A DNA stretch of 64,000 bases from Congzhengia sp045576635 (GTDB taxonomy: Bacteria; Bacillota; Clostridia; UBA1381; UBA9506), in NCBI GenBank assembly GCA_045576635.1, contig JAZNGT010000035.1, positions 48,281 through 112,280 of the forward strand, read 5' to 3'. The notes under the pieces are model-generated. The model saw only the letters and a program-made list of their open reading frames with translations. It had not been told where the DNA came from and made no database searches. Below are positions 50,543 through 58,798 of this stretch, piece by piece (within the stretch, counting starts at the first letter, position 1; every line of letters starts with the position of its first letter). The position numbers and the translations under genes were made by a program.

Positions 50543-51247
50543 TTACTCTAAAACTTCCAACAAATCCTCCTCGTAAGGCGCGCCCTCGCGGTCAATGTTT
50601 GTGTAACTTTCGGGAACGTCGCCCACGATGACCGTAGAAATCACGGGAACGGTTGATGTAACTGTGCTCATTTTGCGGATGGATGGCGCCAAAACAGATA
50701 CATCCGCGCGGACAGAAACCGAAATATCAAGTTTTGTATGGTTAATGCCCATTTCGCTAAAATCCGTTACAATGTCACATTCTGCCGTGCCGTAAGGCTT
50801 TATGTAAAAGGAAAGGTCGGGGCCGAGTCCTGCAAACAAATCGTTTCCCGTAAGATTTCCTATGGGGACAGTAAGTCTTTGTTTCTTTAAAGATTCAAGC
50901 GCCGAAATCATATCCAAATTGAGCCTCGCTTTGAGTTGATTGATTTCGGTAAGATTGGAATTGACTGCGCCTATATCCCCGTAAGCATCATAGGTATACG
51001 CAATGAGATTTTGATACGCCTCTTCATTTTCGGCAAAAGATGAAAGCACCGCCTCGTTCATCGTTTTAACCGCTATTTTTTTTGCCTTTGCCTCCGCAAG
51101 TGACAAAAAGGCAGGGCGGATAACGGAAAGGGCGTAAACCAGTGTCGCAAAAAGCAGAAAGATAAAAAGGCACAAAAAAGCCGTCCGTTTTATGCTTTGT
51201 TTTTTTGTCAGGGAAAGTCCTATGTACTGTTTTTCTCCAAGCCGCAA
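50543..51247 (-). CDS. yunB: Sporulation protein YunB
   Basis: 234 aa. Mother-cell protein needed for normal spores in Bacillus, role unknown. One TM near residues 22-46, then an extracytoplasmic region: VKTMNEAVLSSF, DIGAVNSNLTEINQLKARLN, TVPIGNLTGNDLFAGLGP and VSVRADVSVLAPSI match the family. Start set at TTG (51245-51247) with GAGGTG 6 nt upstream; the earlier GTG would lie at the predicted transcript start. A CATACAAT box fits a sigma-E -10. Confidence 0.87.
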   Translation of the reverse strand: MRLGEKQYIGLSLTKKQSIKRTAFLCLFIFLLFATLVYALSVIRPAFLSLAEAKAKKIAVKTMNEAVLSSFAENEEAYQNLIAYTYDAYGDIGAVNSNLTEINQLKARLNLDMISALESLKKQRLTVPIGNLTGNDLFAGLGPDLSFYIKPYGTAECDIVTDFSEMGINHTKLDISVSVRADVSVLAPSIRKMSTVTSTVPVISTVIVGDVPESYTNIDREGAPYEEDLLEVLE

Positions 51248-51301
51248 AAAAAACACCTCTTTTCTCACTACATTGTATGTAGAAAGAAAAAAAGGTGTTC
51301 G
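51246..51301 (-). terminator. pgsA terminator overlapping the yunB promoter
   Basis: On minus, AACACCT ... AGGTGTT closes a long stem with inner pair CTACAT / ATGTAG and A/T-rich arms, followed by TTTTTTTT. The T run and right arm are also the SD spacer and SD region of yunB. Confidence 0.7.
51272..51279 (-). promoter_or_regulatory. Candidate sigma-E -10 box of yunB
   Basis: Minus strand CATACAAT, exact match to the sigma-E -10 consensus. The -35 is not clear. Confidence 0.4.
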
Positions 51302-51317
51302 TTTTGTTTTTTTTGGC

Positions 51318-51845
51318 TTATTTATAAGATAAGTACTGCTTATTTTTTACAATATAGTCAACGCCCGAAACGATAGTTAAAATGACGTTTATGATCATAA
51401 AAAGGTCTATTACAAATACTTTGTTTTGTACGAAAAGCGCAAGCGTGATTGCAATAAACTGCCACATGGTTTTTGCCTTGCCTGCCTTGCTTGCCGCAAC
51501 GACGTTGCCCTCTGCCGCAGCCGCCATGCGAATGCCCGAAACGATAAATTCGCGCGCTAAAATGATAACGGTAACCCAGGGGCTTACAACCCCCGTAAAG
51601 TTTAAGCACACCATTGCTGCCGCAACCAAAATTTTATCAGCCAAGGGGTCCATAATCTTTCCAAAGTTTGTAACCTCGTTGTTTTTGCGCGCGATGTAGC
51701 CGTCTAACCAGTCGGTTATAAACGCTAAAACAAAAAGAATTGGCGAAACAATGTGCGACATAAAAAATGAATGCGATAAAAAGCATAGCATAAACAAAGG
51801 AATCATGATAACCCTTAAAATCGTGAGTTTGTTGGGTGTGTTCAT
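51318..51845 (-). CDS. pgsA: CDP-diacylglycerol--glycerol-3-phosphate 3-phosphatidyltransferase
   Basis: 175 aa membrane enzyme, first step to phosphatidylglycerol. CDP-alcohol phosphotransferase motif present: DWLDGYIARKNN then GKIMDPLADK. About four to five TM segments. N-terminal NTPNKLTILRVIMIPLF as usual. SD AAAGGAG. Follows rimO, a common Firmicutes order. Confidence 0.95.
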   Translation of the reverse strand: MNTPNKLTILRVIMIPLFMLCFLSHSFFMSHIVSPILFVLAFITDWLDGYIARKNNEVTNFGKIMDPLADKILVAAAMVCLNFTGVVSPWVTVIILAREFIVSGIRMAAAAEGNVVAASKAGKAKTMWQFIAITLALFVQNKVFVIDLFMIINVILTIVSGVDYIVKNKQYLSYK

Positions 51846-51868
51846 AAAATCTCTCCTTTTTTAAAAAA

Positions 51869-53194
51869 TTAGAGTACCTGCTCGCCTGTTGTGTCAAAAT
51901 CGTCTGCCGTAAGAATGTTTACCTTGATGAAACTCCCGATTTCGATTTCTTCTTTGGCGGCAAAATAAGTTACGGTGTCTACCTCGGGGGAATCGTTTTG
52001 CGTTCTTCCGTAGTATAAAAAACTTTCTTCGTCGTATCCTTCGGTAAGGACAGTAACTGTCGTTTTGATTTTTTGTGACTGAATATCGCGCAAGATTTCT
52101 CCCTGCGCCAGTTCGGCTTTTTGTTTTCTTTCTTGTTTTACGGTATCAGGAAGGTGGCCTTTTAATTTTTCTGCCGCGGTTCCCTCTTCTTTCGAATATG
52201 CAAAAATGCCGAGACGGTCAAACTTTGCCCATTGGATAAAGTCTAAAAGTTCGTTAAAATCATCTTCCGTTTCGCCCGGAAATCCCACGATAAGCGAGGT
52301 GCGCAAGGTCACGTCCGGAATTTCTGTGCGAAGTTTTTTGATTAAAGCCGTAATTTCGGCTTTTGTTGTTTTTCTTCCCATGCGTTTTAAGACGTCGTCT
52401 TTTATATGCTGAATGGGAATGTCAAAATAGTTGGCGATTTTGCCTGATTCTTTGATTGCTTTTATCATGCTGTCCGTAATGGACTCGGGGTACATATAGT
52501 GGACGCGTAGCCACTTGATGCCCTTAATTTCAGATAGCCTTGTTAAAAGTTCTGAAAGGCGCTCTTTTCCGTACAAATCGTAGCCGTAGCGCGTGGTGTC
52601 CTGCGCGATGATGATAAGTTCTTCGTACCCTAAACGTGCAAGGTTTTCTGCCTCTTGTACGATTGTTTCAAACGGACGGCTTATGTATCTGCCGCGCAAT
52701 TTCGGTATGATACAGTAGGTGCAGTTGTTATCGCACCCCTCGGCGATTTTAAGGTACGCCGTTTTTTCGCCCGTACTTACCATGCGCGGAAGTCCGTCAG
52801 GGATTTTTTGAAGGCTGTTTTCAAAAAACATTCCCCGCTCGCCCGAAAGTGCACTGAGTACCGCCTCGTCTATGCGGTAAAAATCGCCCGTTCCCACGAC
52901 AAAGTCTACCTCGGGGAATTCGGTTAAAATTTCTTCGCGGTAGCGCTCCGAAAGGCAACCTGCGACGATAAGGCATTTTACGTTTTTCTTTTTGTACTCT
53001 GCCATTTCCAAAATGGTCTCGATTGCCTCTTCTTTGGCATCGTTAATAAACGCGCAGGTGTTTACGATGATGACGTCGGCGTCTTCTGTGTTTTGTACAA
53101 TTTCAAAACCTTTTTCGCTTAAAATGCCGAGCATCTCTTCGGTGTCTACACGGTTTTTGGCACAGCCTAATGATACAATGCCGACTTTATGCAT
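51869..53194 (-). CDS. rimO: Ribosomal protein S12 methylthiotransferase RimO
   Basis: 441 aa. Adds a methylthio group to Asp of ribosomal protein S12. UPF0004 domain with three Cys (SLGCAKNRVDTE, VNTCAFI, VAGCLSER), radical SAM motif EGCDNNCTYCIIP and a C-terminal TRAM domain. GCAKN separates RimO from MiaB. Start set at MHKVGIVSLG (ATG 53192-53194), overlapping the rpoZ stop by 8 nt; the longer frame runs through rpoZ. Confidence 0.94.
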   Translation of the reverse strand: MHKVGIVSLGCAKNRVDTEEMLGILSEKGFEIVQNTEDADVIIVNTCAFINDAKEEAIETILEMAEYKKKNVKCLIVAGCLSERYREEILTEFPEVDFVVGTGDFYRIDEAVLSALSGERGMFFENSLQKIPDGLPRMVSTGEKTAYLKIAEGCDNNCTYCIIPKLRGRYISRPFETIVQEAENLARLGYEELIIIAQDTTRYGYDLYGKERLSELLTRLSEIKGIKWLRVHYMYPESITDSMIKAIKESGKIANYFDIPIQHIKDDVLKRMGRKTTKAEITALIKKLRTEIPDVTLRTSLIVGFPGETEDDFNELLDFIQWAKFDRLGIFAYSKEEGTAAEKLKGHLPDTVKQERKQKAELAQGEILRDIQSQKIKTTVTVLTEGYDEESFLYYGRTQNDSPEVDTVTYFAAKEEIEIGSFIKVNILTADDFDTTGEQVL

Positions 53195-53477
53195 CTTCTT
53201 CGTCCTGTGTTTTTTCGGGGTTAAAAATATCCTGATATTCTTCCGTAGCGTTATGCAAAACCTTTTCGATGATTGCATCTTTGCCGGAATAGTTAATAAC
53301 ATTTACAGTACCGTTTGCAATTTCTTCTGCGGCTTTTGTGATACCGCGTGCGCCGTCTAAATGCTCCTCTGCCTGTTCTTCAGAAAGTTCTCTTGCGCGC
53401 TGTGCAGCCGCGATAACCAAACTGTACTTACTGCCTGCTTTTTCTAAAAGTTCTACGATGGATGGATATAACATCAT
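53187..53477 (-). CDS. rpoZ: RNA polymerase omega subunit
   Basis: 96 aa. Helps assemble RNA polymerase. Seen: MLYPSIVELLEKAGSKYSLVIAAAQRAREL, with the SKYSLV..AAKRAR-type core, acidic C-terminus. Two Met codons in tandem at the start; SD AAAGGATTG upstream. In the remA-gmk-rpoZ order typical for the phylum. Confidence 0.93.
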   Translation of the reverse strand: MMLYPSIVELLEKAGSKYSLVIAAAQRARELSEEQAEEHLDGARGITKAAEEIANGTVNVINYSGKDAIIEKVLHNATEEYQDIFNPEKTQDEEDA

Positions 53478-53520
53478 AATAAATCAATCCTTTCAAGTGT
53501 TTTATATGGTGGCTTTCGCC

Positions 53521-54096
53521 TTACTTACGTTTTTCTTTTTCGCCGCGTACGATTTCTAAAAAGCAGTCTGCGGCACGTTCTACCTCGTCATTTACAATGA
53601 CGTAGTCATACTCTTTTTGCTGTTCCATTTCCCATTCGGCAGTTTGAAGCCGTTTTGAAATGGTTTTTTCGTCTTCTGTGTTTCTTCCGACGAGCCTTTT
53701 TTTCAGTTCTTCCATTGAAGGCGGTGCGTTAAAAATTAAAACTGCTTCCGGCACTTTTTCTTTGACTTTTAAAGCGCCCTGCACCTCGATTTCCAAAACA
53801 ACGTCAAAGCCTTCATTAAGCCTTTTTTCGACGTACGCCTTGGGCGTTCCGTAGAAGTTGTCGCAAAAAGATGCCCACTCTAAAAAGCCGTCTTCTTCTA
53901 TCGTTTTTTGAAAATCCTCTTTTGTTACAAAAAAGTAGTTTTTGCCGTTTTCTTCGCCCGGACGCGGCGCGCGCGTTGTCATCGAAACGGAAAGTTCAAT
54001 GCCTTGATTTTTCGACAAAACGTCTTTTAAAACCGTTCCCTTTCCCGAGCCTGACGGACCTGAAAACACAATTAAAACACCGCGTTTAGTCGTCAA
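53521..54096 (-). CDS. gmk: Guanylate kinase
   Basis: 191 aa. GMP to GDP. P-loop FSGPSGSGKGT, GMP-binding TTRAPRPGEENGKNYFFV, VLEIEVQGALKVK and RNTEDEKTISKRL are all in place. TTG start (54094-54096) with GGAGGCGAGG upstream; it overlaps remA by 11 nt. A longer reading frame upstream lies out of phase inside remA and is rejected. Confidence 0.95.
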   Translation of the reverse strand: MTTKRGVLIVFSGPSGSGKGTVLKDVLSKNQGIELSVSMTTRAPRPGEENGKNYFFVTKEDFQKTIEEDGFLEWASFCDNFYGTPKAYVEKRLNEGFDVVLEIEVQGALKVKEKVPEAVLIFNAPPSMEELKKRLVGRNTEDEKTISKRLQTAEWEMEQQKEYDYVIVNDEVERAADCFLEIVRGEKEKRK

Positions 54097-54370
54097 GTTC
54101 CTCGCCTCCTGCCTCTTCCGGCTCGTCCACAATGGCGGTTTCATCGAGGCGGTGCGCAACCGTAGACGGCTGTACCGCAGATAATATAATATGGTCGGAA
54201 TCCATAATGACAACCGCACGGGTGCGGCGTCCGTATGTAGCGTCGATTAACATGCCGCGGTCTCTCGCATCCTGAATCACACGCTTTATGGGCGCAGACT
54301 CGGGGCTTACGATTGCAACTAAGCGGTTTGCAGAAATAATGTTTCCGAATCCGATATTGATAAGTTTCAT
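54086..54370 (-). CDS. remA: RemA-family regulator (DUF370)
   Basis: 94 aa. In B. subtilis RemA is a DNA-binding activator of biofilm matrix and osmoprotection genes. Seen: KLINIGFGNIISANRLVAIVSPESAPIKRVIQDA, TYGRRTRAVVIMDSDHIILSAVQPSTVAHRL, the family core; the acidic C-tail (DEPEEAGGEELDD) is an extension. SD AAAGGAGG. Between yicC and gmk as usual in Firmicutes. Confidence 0.93.
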   Translation of the reverse strand: MKLINIGFGNIISANRLVAIVSPESAPIKRVIQDARDRGMLIDATYGRRTRAVVIMDSDHIILSAVQPSTVAHRLDETAIVDEPEEAGGEELDD

Positions 54371-54387
54371 TGCGTTTCCTCCTTTGT

Positions 54388-55266
54388 TTATTCGATATTC
54401 TGAATCTGCTCTCTTAACTTTTCGATTTCAGATTTTATCTCGACTACGTATGTTGCTAAGCCAAAATCGTTTGCCTTTGAGCCGATGGTATTGGTTTCGC
54501 GGTTCATTTCCTGCACCAAAAAGTCTAACTTTCTTCCCACGGGTTCTGTAAGGGAAAGGATTTTTTCAAGTTCTTTAAAGTGGCTTTTTAAGCGCACAAG
54601 TTCTTCGTCAATGCAGACCTTGTCTGCCAAAATGCCGACTTCGGTAAGCAGGCGGTTTTCGTCCACCTGAAACGCGCCCAAAAGTTCGTGCATTCTCTCT
54701 TTTAGTTTTTCGGCGTGCTCTTTTACGATTTCGGGCGTGCGTGCCTCGATTTTGGAAATTAACGCTAAAATCGCCTCGGCGCGTGCTGTTAAGTTTTCGT
54801 AAAGGCGTGCGCCTTCGCGCTCGCGCATTGCAACAAAATCAGAAACGGCAAGCGTAAGACAGGATTTTACCTTTTCCCACACTTTGTCTTTGTCTTCTTC
54901 TTGTTGTTTGGTAATGAAAATGTCGGAAAAGCGCGCGAGGTCTGAAATGCCGACTTCGTTTCTTAAATTATAGGTGTCTTTTAATTCTTTTAACACGTTA
55001 TAGTAGTTTTCGGTTAATACGTGGTCAAGCGTTACCACTTTATCGTCGTTTGTGTAGTTTTCGACGTACATAAAGACCTCAACCTTACCGCGCGAAACGT
55101 TGTTTGACACGTATTCTTTGATTTTGTCTTCTAAATAGCCATACACTCTCGGCACTTTAACCGAGACGTCTAAGTATCTGTGGTTTACGCTCCTTAAATC
55201 AATCACGATTTTTTTGCTTTCGTCGATGTGCTCGTACCGACCGTAGCCCGTCATGCTTTTTATCAT
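54388..55266 (-). CDS. yicC: YicC-family endoribonuclease
   Basis: 292 aa. YicC N-terminal block IKSMTGYGRYE, ITxDLRSVNHRYLD-like stretch and the DUF1732 C-terminus with EEL-type core DEELVRLKSHFKELEKIL and GRKLDFLVQEMNRETNTIGSKAND. Family members cut RNA (sRNA turnover in E. coli). SD AGAGGTAT. 4 nt after mnmG. Confidence 0.92.
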   Translation of the reverse strand: MIKSMTGYGRYEHIDESKKIVIDLRSVNHRYLDVSVKVPRVYGYLEDKIKEYVSNNVSRGKVEVFMYVENYTNDDKVVTLDHVLTENYYNVLKELKDTYNLRNEVGISDLARFSDIFITKQQEEDKDKVWEKVKSCLTLAVSDFVAMREREGARLYENLTARAEAILALISKIEARTPEIVKEHAEKLKERMHELLGAFQVDENRLLTEVGILADKVCIDEELVRLKSHFKELEKILSLTEPVGRKLDFLVQEMNRETNTIGSKANDFGLATYVVEIKSEIEKLREQIQNIE

Positions 55267-55270
55267 AGGT

Positions 55271-57196
55271 TTATACCTCTTTTCTGCCTTTGTTTTGCTC
55301 TAAATACACCAAAAGTACCGAAATATCGGCAGGGCTTACGCCCGAAATTCTGCCCGCCTGACCGATGGATTCGGGGCGGAGTTTTATGAGTTTCTGGCGT
55401 GCTTCTATGCGAAGTCCGTCAATGGTTTCGTAGTCAATGCCAGCAGGAATCCGCTTTGCCTCTAACTTTTTAAACTGCGCTACCTGCTTTTCCTGCCTGT
55501 CGATGTAGCCTTCGTATTTGACTAAAATTTCGACCTCTTCTGCCTCCTCATAGGTAAGGGGCGGTGCGTCTTTTCCCGTAAGTAAAATTAAGTCTCTGTA
55601 CGAAAGTTCGGGGCGTTTTAAAAGGTCGAAAAACGTGATTCCGCTTTTTATCGGCGTGGAATTGTGCTCTTTTAAAAACGAAAGCACTGCCTCACTCGGC
55701 GGAAAGATGATGGTGGAAATCCTTTTCACTTCGTTTTCAATCGTTTCCCATTTTTGTAAAAAGTCTTTATAGCGCGCATCCGAAATCAGACCTAACTTGT
55801 ATCCCAATGGCGTTAAGCGCTTGTCGGCGTTATCCTGACGAAGCAGTAGCCTATACTCCGAGCGCGACGTCATCATACGGTACGGCTCTTTTGTGCCTTT
55901 TGTAACCAAATCGTCAATTAAGGTGCCGATATAACTTGTCGAGCGTAAAAGCGTAAAGGGCGGCTGATTTTTTATTTTTAAAGCCGCGTTGATGCCCGCG
56001 ATTAAGCCCTGCGCCGCAGCCTCTTCGTAGCCGGAACTTCCGTTAAACTGCCCTGCGCCGAAAAGGCCCGAAATCTTTTTAAATTCGAGCGAAAGCGTAA
56101 GTTCTGTCGGGTCTACCAAATCGTATTCAATGGCGTATGCCGTACGCATCATTTTGGCGTTTTCTAAGCCGGAAATACTGTGAAGCATTTTTATCTGCAC
56201 GTCCTCGGGAAGACTCGATGAAAGCCCCTGCACGTACATTTCTTCGGTATCTTCGCCCATCGGCTCGATGAAAAGTTGATGGCGTTCTTTATCTTTAAAC
56301 CGCACGATTTTATCCTCAATCGAGGGGCAGTATCTTGGGCCGACACCCTCAATTTTTCCGCTGTAAAGCGGTGAGCGGTGTAAGTTATCCAAAATAATTT
56401 TGTGCGTTGTTTCGTTTGTGTAAGTTAAATAGCACGGAAGTTTATTTACGCCGGGGTCTTTTGTCTCAAACGAAAGGGGAACGATTTTTTCGTCGCCGTC
56501 CTGACGCTCCATTTTTGAAAAGTCAACAGAACTTCTGTTGATGCGTGCAGGCGTGCCCGTTTTAAAGCGGAGCACCGTAACGCCCGCCTCTTTTAAAGAG
56601 TCTGAAAGCGCATTTGCGGCGCAACACCCGTCGGGACCGCCCTCTTTAAACATATCGCCGATAATGATTTTTCCCTTTAAGTACGTTCCGCTTGCTATGA
56701 TAACGCATTTTGCCGGGTGGAATGCGCCCGTGTGCGTGATAACGCCAGTAACGCTCCCGTCTTTTATTTCAATGTGGCAGATTTCTGCCTGCTTTACGTC
56801 TAAATTCTCGGTTTGTTCGAGCGTATGTTTCATAACCTTTTGGTACTCTCTGCGGTCGGACTGCACGCGAAGCGAGTGTACCGCAGGGCCTTTTCCGCGG
56901 TTTAGCATGCGCGACTGCAAAAATGTTTTGTCTGCCGCTTTTCCCATTTCGCCGCCAAGTGCGTCAATTTCGCGCACCAAGTGCCCCTTTGCCGTACCGC
57001 CGATGGAGGGGTTACAGGGCATATTGGCAACGGTGTCAAGATTCAGCGCAAACACCGCCGTTTTCGCGCCAAGGCGCGCAGAAGCGAGCGCCGCCTCGCA
57101 ACCTGCGTGGCCCGCGCCGACTACGATTACGTCATACGCTTCTCCTATGTACGATGCCTTTTCGGGCATTTCGTTTTCCGCTATGTTGTTCTGCAT
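55271..57196 (-). CDS. mnmG: tRNA uridine-5-carboxymethylaminomethyl modification enzyme MnmG
   Basis: 641 aa FAD enzyme that with MnmE modifies U34 of tRNAs. Seen: dinucleotide fold VIVVGAGHAGCEAALASARLG, MPCNPSIGGTAKGHLVREIDALGG, GTYLKG, YCPSIEDKI with active-site Cys and the C-terminal helical MnmE-binding region. Not in the usual origin-proximal mnmE-mnmG position; it heads the yicC-remA-gmk operon. SD AAGGGAG. Confidence 0.96.
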   Translation of the reverse strand: MQNNIAENEMPEKASYIGEAYDVIVVGAGHAGCEAALASARLGAKTAVFALNLDTVANMPCNPSIGGTAKGHLVREIDALGGEMGKAADKTFLQSRMLNRGKGPAVHSLRVQSDRREYQKVMKHTLEQTENLDVKQAEICHIEIKDGSVTGVITHTGAFHPAKCVIIASGTYLKGKIIIGDMFKEGGPDGCCAANALSDSLKEAGVTVLRFKTGTPARINRSSVDFSKMERQDGDEKIVPLSFETKDPGVNKLPCYLTYTNETTHKIILDNLHRSPLYSGKIEGVGPRYCPSIEDKIVRFKDKERHQLFIEPMGEDTEEMYVQGLSSSLPEDVQIKMLHSISGLENAKMMRTAYAIEYDLVDPTELTLSLEFKKISGLFGAGQFNGSSGYEEAAAQGLIAGINAALKIKNQPPFTLLRSTSYIGTLIDDLVTKGTKEPYRMMTSRSEYRLLLRQDNADKRLTPLGYKLGLISDARYKDFLQKWETIENEVKRISTIIFPPSEAVLSFLKEHNSTPIKSGITFFDLLKRPELSYRDLILLTGKDAPPLTYEEAEEVEILVKYEGYIDRQEKQVAQFKKLEAKRIPAGIDYETIDGLRIEARQKLIKLRPESIGQAGRISGVSPADISVLLVYLEQNKGRKEV

Positions 57197-57282
57197 GGAA
57201 TACTCCCTTATCCCTTGTGGTTTATATGGGGTTTTGCTATTTCTTCACGCAAAAACCCACACTATTCTATCTTATTTAATAT

Positions 57283-57311
57283 AGTATATCACTTTTTTAC
57301 CGAAATAGCAA
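57283..57311 (-). promoter_or_regulatory. Promoter of the mnmG-pgsA operon
   Basis: Minus strand TTGCTA (57306-57311), 17-bp spacer, TATACT (57283-57288). The leader holds a stem GGGTTTTTGC / GCAAAACCC without a U tail. Confidence 0.75.
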
Positions 57312-58340
57312 CTAATTTTTTTGCGTTTTTGGGGAGAAAAACACCTCGTGGGAGGGGTCAAAATATTCGTATTTTCGGTAAAATTCGTTGCCCTCTTTTT
57401 TAACCTGCGATTTGTTTTTCTCTAAAAGGCGTGTGATGGCGTAAACGTCAATCCAGATTTCGTTTCCCGCTTCCCGCCGTTTTTCGTCAAAAATAAGTTC
57501 CATACCAAAGTGAAGATGCGGTGTTTTGATATTGTTTACGTTTTCTTTTGTGCTGTACCCCGTCATGCCAAGGTAACCGATGACTTCGCCCGCCATAACG
57601 GTTTTTCCCTCGTAGATGTCGTTATAGGGGTGGTCTTTTTTAAGGTGCGCGTAGTAGTAATAGCGCTTTTTGTCAAAACTCCTGATGCCGATGCGCCACC
57701 CGCCGTAGCGGTTCCAGCCGACGTTTTCGACAACGCCCGACTCCACCGCGATAATGGGCGTTCCCACGCTCCCCATAAGGTCATGCCCCAAATGCTTTCG
57801 TTTAAAGCCGTACGTGCGCGATACGCCAAAATCGTCCGAGTGCGAGTACGCGTAGCCTCTGGCTATGGGCGAAAACACCTTTAAGCCGTAGCGTTTTTCG
57901 TATGTGCCGTCTTCTTTTTCGGTTTCAAATTCCCCTACAAATCCCCCCAAAACCGCATCGTATGCTTCCTTGTAGTAGGCGTACGATTTTAAATTTTTCG
58001 TAAGGGTTTCTATGGTTTCTCCCATTTTTCGCTTGTCGCAGAGCGCCAAAAGGTCACTTTTTTTATACGTTTGAAACGTGCCGTCCCCCTTTGCCGCAAG
58101 GCAGGCTAAAATTTCTGTCAGCGTAAGGTGCGCATCCGTTCCGTACGTTTCAATGTCATAAGAAAGCGCGTCCGCCATGGCTTGATACGTCGGTTTAAAG
58201 TCCACCCATTTGATGTTTTGTGACGATACGAATGTCGCAGAATCTGAAAACCCCGACACAAAAACCGAAAACAAAACCGAAAGAAGTACCGCCAAAAGCG
58301 ATACGCCGAAAAATACACGCGCGCAATTTTTGTGTTCCAT
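57312..58340 (-). CDS. M23 metallopeptidase, single-TM
   Basis: 342 aa. One N-terminal TM anchor (about 8-30), helical linker, then an M23/LytM domain at about 185-290. Zinc and catalytic residues present: KHLGHDLMG (HxxxD), YYAHLKK and PHLHFGMEL (HxH). Should cut peptidoglycan crosslinks outside the membrane; SpoIIQ-like topology but without proof. Upstream AAAATATG-N14-CATATAGT on minus (58360-58389) resembles a sigma-E promoter, so a sporulation role is possible. SD GAGGTGAAAAAGTT. Confidence 0.85.
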   Translation of the reverse strand: MEHKNCARVFFGVSLLAVLLSVLFSVFVSGFSDSATFVSSQNIKWVDFKPTYQAMADALSYDIETYGTDAHLTLTEILACLAAKGDGTFQTYKKSDLLALCDKRKMGETIETLTKNLKSYAYYKEAYDAVLGGFVGEFETEKEDGTYEKRYGLKVFSPIARGYAYSHSDDFGVSRTYGFKRKHLGHDLMGSVGTPIIAVESGVVENVGWNRYGGWRIGIRSFDKKRYYYYAHLKKDHPYNDIYEGKTVMAGEVIGYLGMTGYSTKENVNNIKTPHLHFGMELIFDEKRREAGNEIWIDVYAITRLLEKNKSQVKKEGNEFYRKYEYFDPSHEVFFSPKTQKN

Positions 58341-58359
58341 AACTTTTTCACCTCGGTAA

Positions 58360-58389
58360 ACTATATGACGCGTTTTAGCCCCATATTTT
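58360..58389 (-). promoter_or_regulatory. Candidate sigma-E promoter of the M23 gene
   Basis: Minus strand AAAATATG (58382-58389), 14 nt, CATATAGT (58360-58367). One mismatch to the sigma-E -10 (CATACAnT). No sigma-A pair seen. Confidence 0.35.
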
Positions 58390-58427
58390 AAGAAAATGCA
58401 CGGGCGCTAAATTTTTTAAAAAAAGCC

Positions 58428-58456
58428 TTGCATTTTTGTTTCTCGCGTGCTATAAT
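58428..58456 (+). promoter_or_regulatory. Promoter of tRNA-Arg
   Basis: TTGCAT, 17-bp spacer, TATAAT, extended by TGC, 29 nt before the tRNA. Confidence 0.75.
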
Positions 58457-58484
58457 AATATTTGCTGATTTTAAAAAGCACTGT

Positions 58485-58561
58485 GCGCCCGTAGCTCAGC
58501 TGGATAGAGTGCCTGGCTACGAACCAGTAGGTCGGGAGTTCGAATCTCTCCGGGCGTGCCA
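58485..58561 (+). tRNA. tRNA-Arg (anticodon ACG)
   Basis: 77 nt with encoded CCA. Acceptor GCGCCCG / CGGGCGT, D arm GCTC..GAGT-type, anticodon stem CCTGG / CCAGT-side pairing with loop CTACGAA (ACG at 34-36; A34 is normally edited to inosine), T arm with GTTCGAATC. Reads CGU/CGC/CGA codons, matching the frequent CGC and CGT in these genes. Own promoter and terminator. Confidence 0.95.
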
Positions 58562-58562
58562 T

Positions 58563-58597
58563 AAAAAAAGACTTGTCGATTGACAAGTCTTTTTTTC
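58563..58597 (+). terminator. Terminator of tRNA-Arg
   Basis: AAAGACTTGTC / GACAAGTCTTT stem with 4-nt loop, then T run. Confidence 0.88.
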
Positions 58598-58600
58598 AGT

Positions 58601-58740
58601 TATATTTGCCTTGCGGCAAGTTTTATTGCTACGCAGTTTTATTTGGTTGGCTTACGCCAAGTGGTATCGGTCTCGCACAGTGAAATGCAAATAGAATACC
58701 ACTGCAAACGAAGTTTGCAATAACACTTTTACAAAGTAAA
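58601..58740. repeat. String of small hairpins
   Basis: No gene here. Short perfect inverted repeats follow each other: CTTGC-G-GCAAG (58610), TGC-TAC-GCA (58627), TTGGC-TTAC-GCCAA (58647), GTGGTAT...ATACCAC (58661/58696), GCAAAC-GAA-GTTTGC (58704), ACTTT-TAC-AAAGT (58725). Their loops are nearly all TAC, TTAC or GAA. Origin unknown. Confidence 0.6.
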
Positions 58741-58762
58741 AATATCACTAAAAATGAACAAA

Positions 58763-58792
58763 AAAAGAGCCGCTTTTTAGCGGCTCTTTTTT
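58763..58792. terminator. Terminator of lysA
   Basis: AAAAGAGCCGCT-TTT-AGCGGCTCTTTT, perfect, at the lysA 3' end; A/T tracts allow use from both strands. Confidence 0.88.
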
Positions 58793-58798
58793 ACACAC

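Noticed and set aside
53521..54219. Longer gmk with 41 extra N-terminal residues
   Set aside because: The extension lies inside remA in another frame; the TTG with GGAGG matches the family's N-terminus.
56538..57284. 248-codon open frame on the plus strand
   Set aside because: Antisense to mnmG and runs over the mnmG promoter; no SD or family likeness.
58601..58740. CRISPR array
   Set aside because: The hairpins differ in sequence and are not regularly spaced; no array was seen anywhere in the window and no cas genes.
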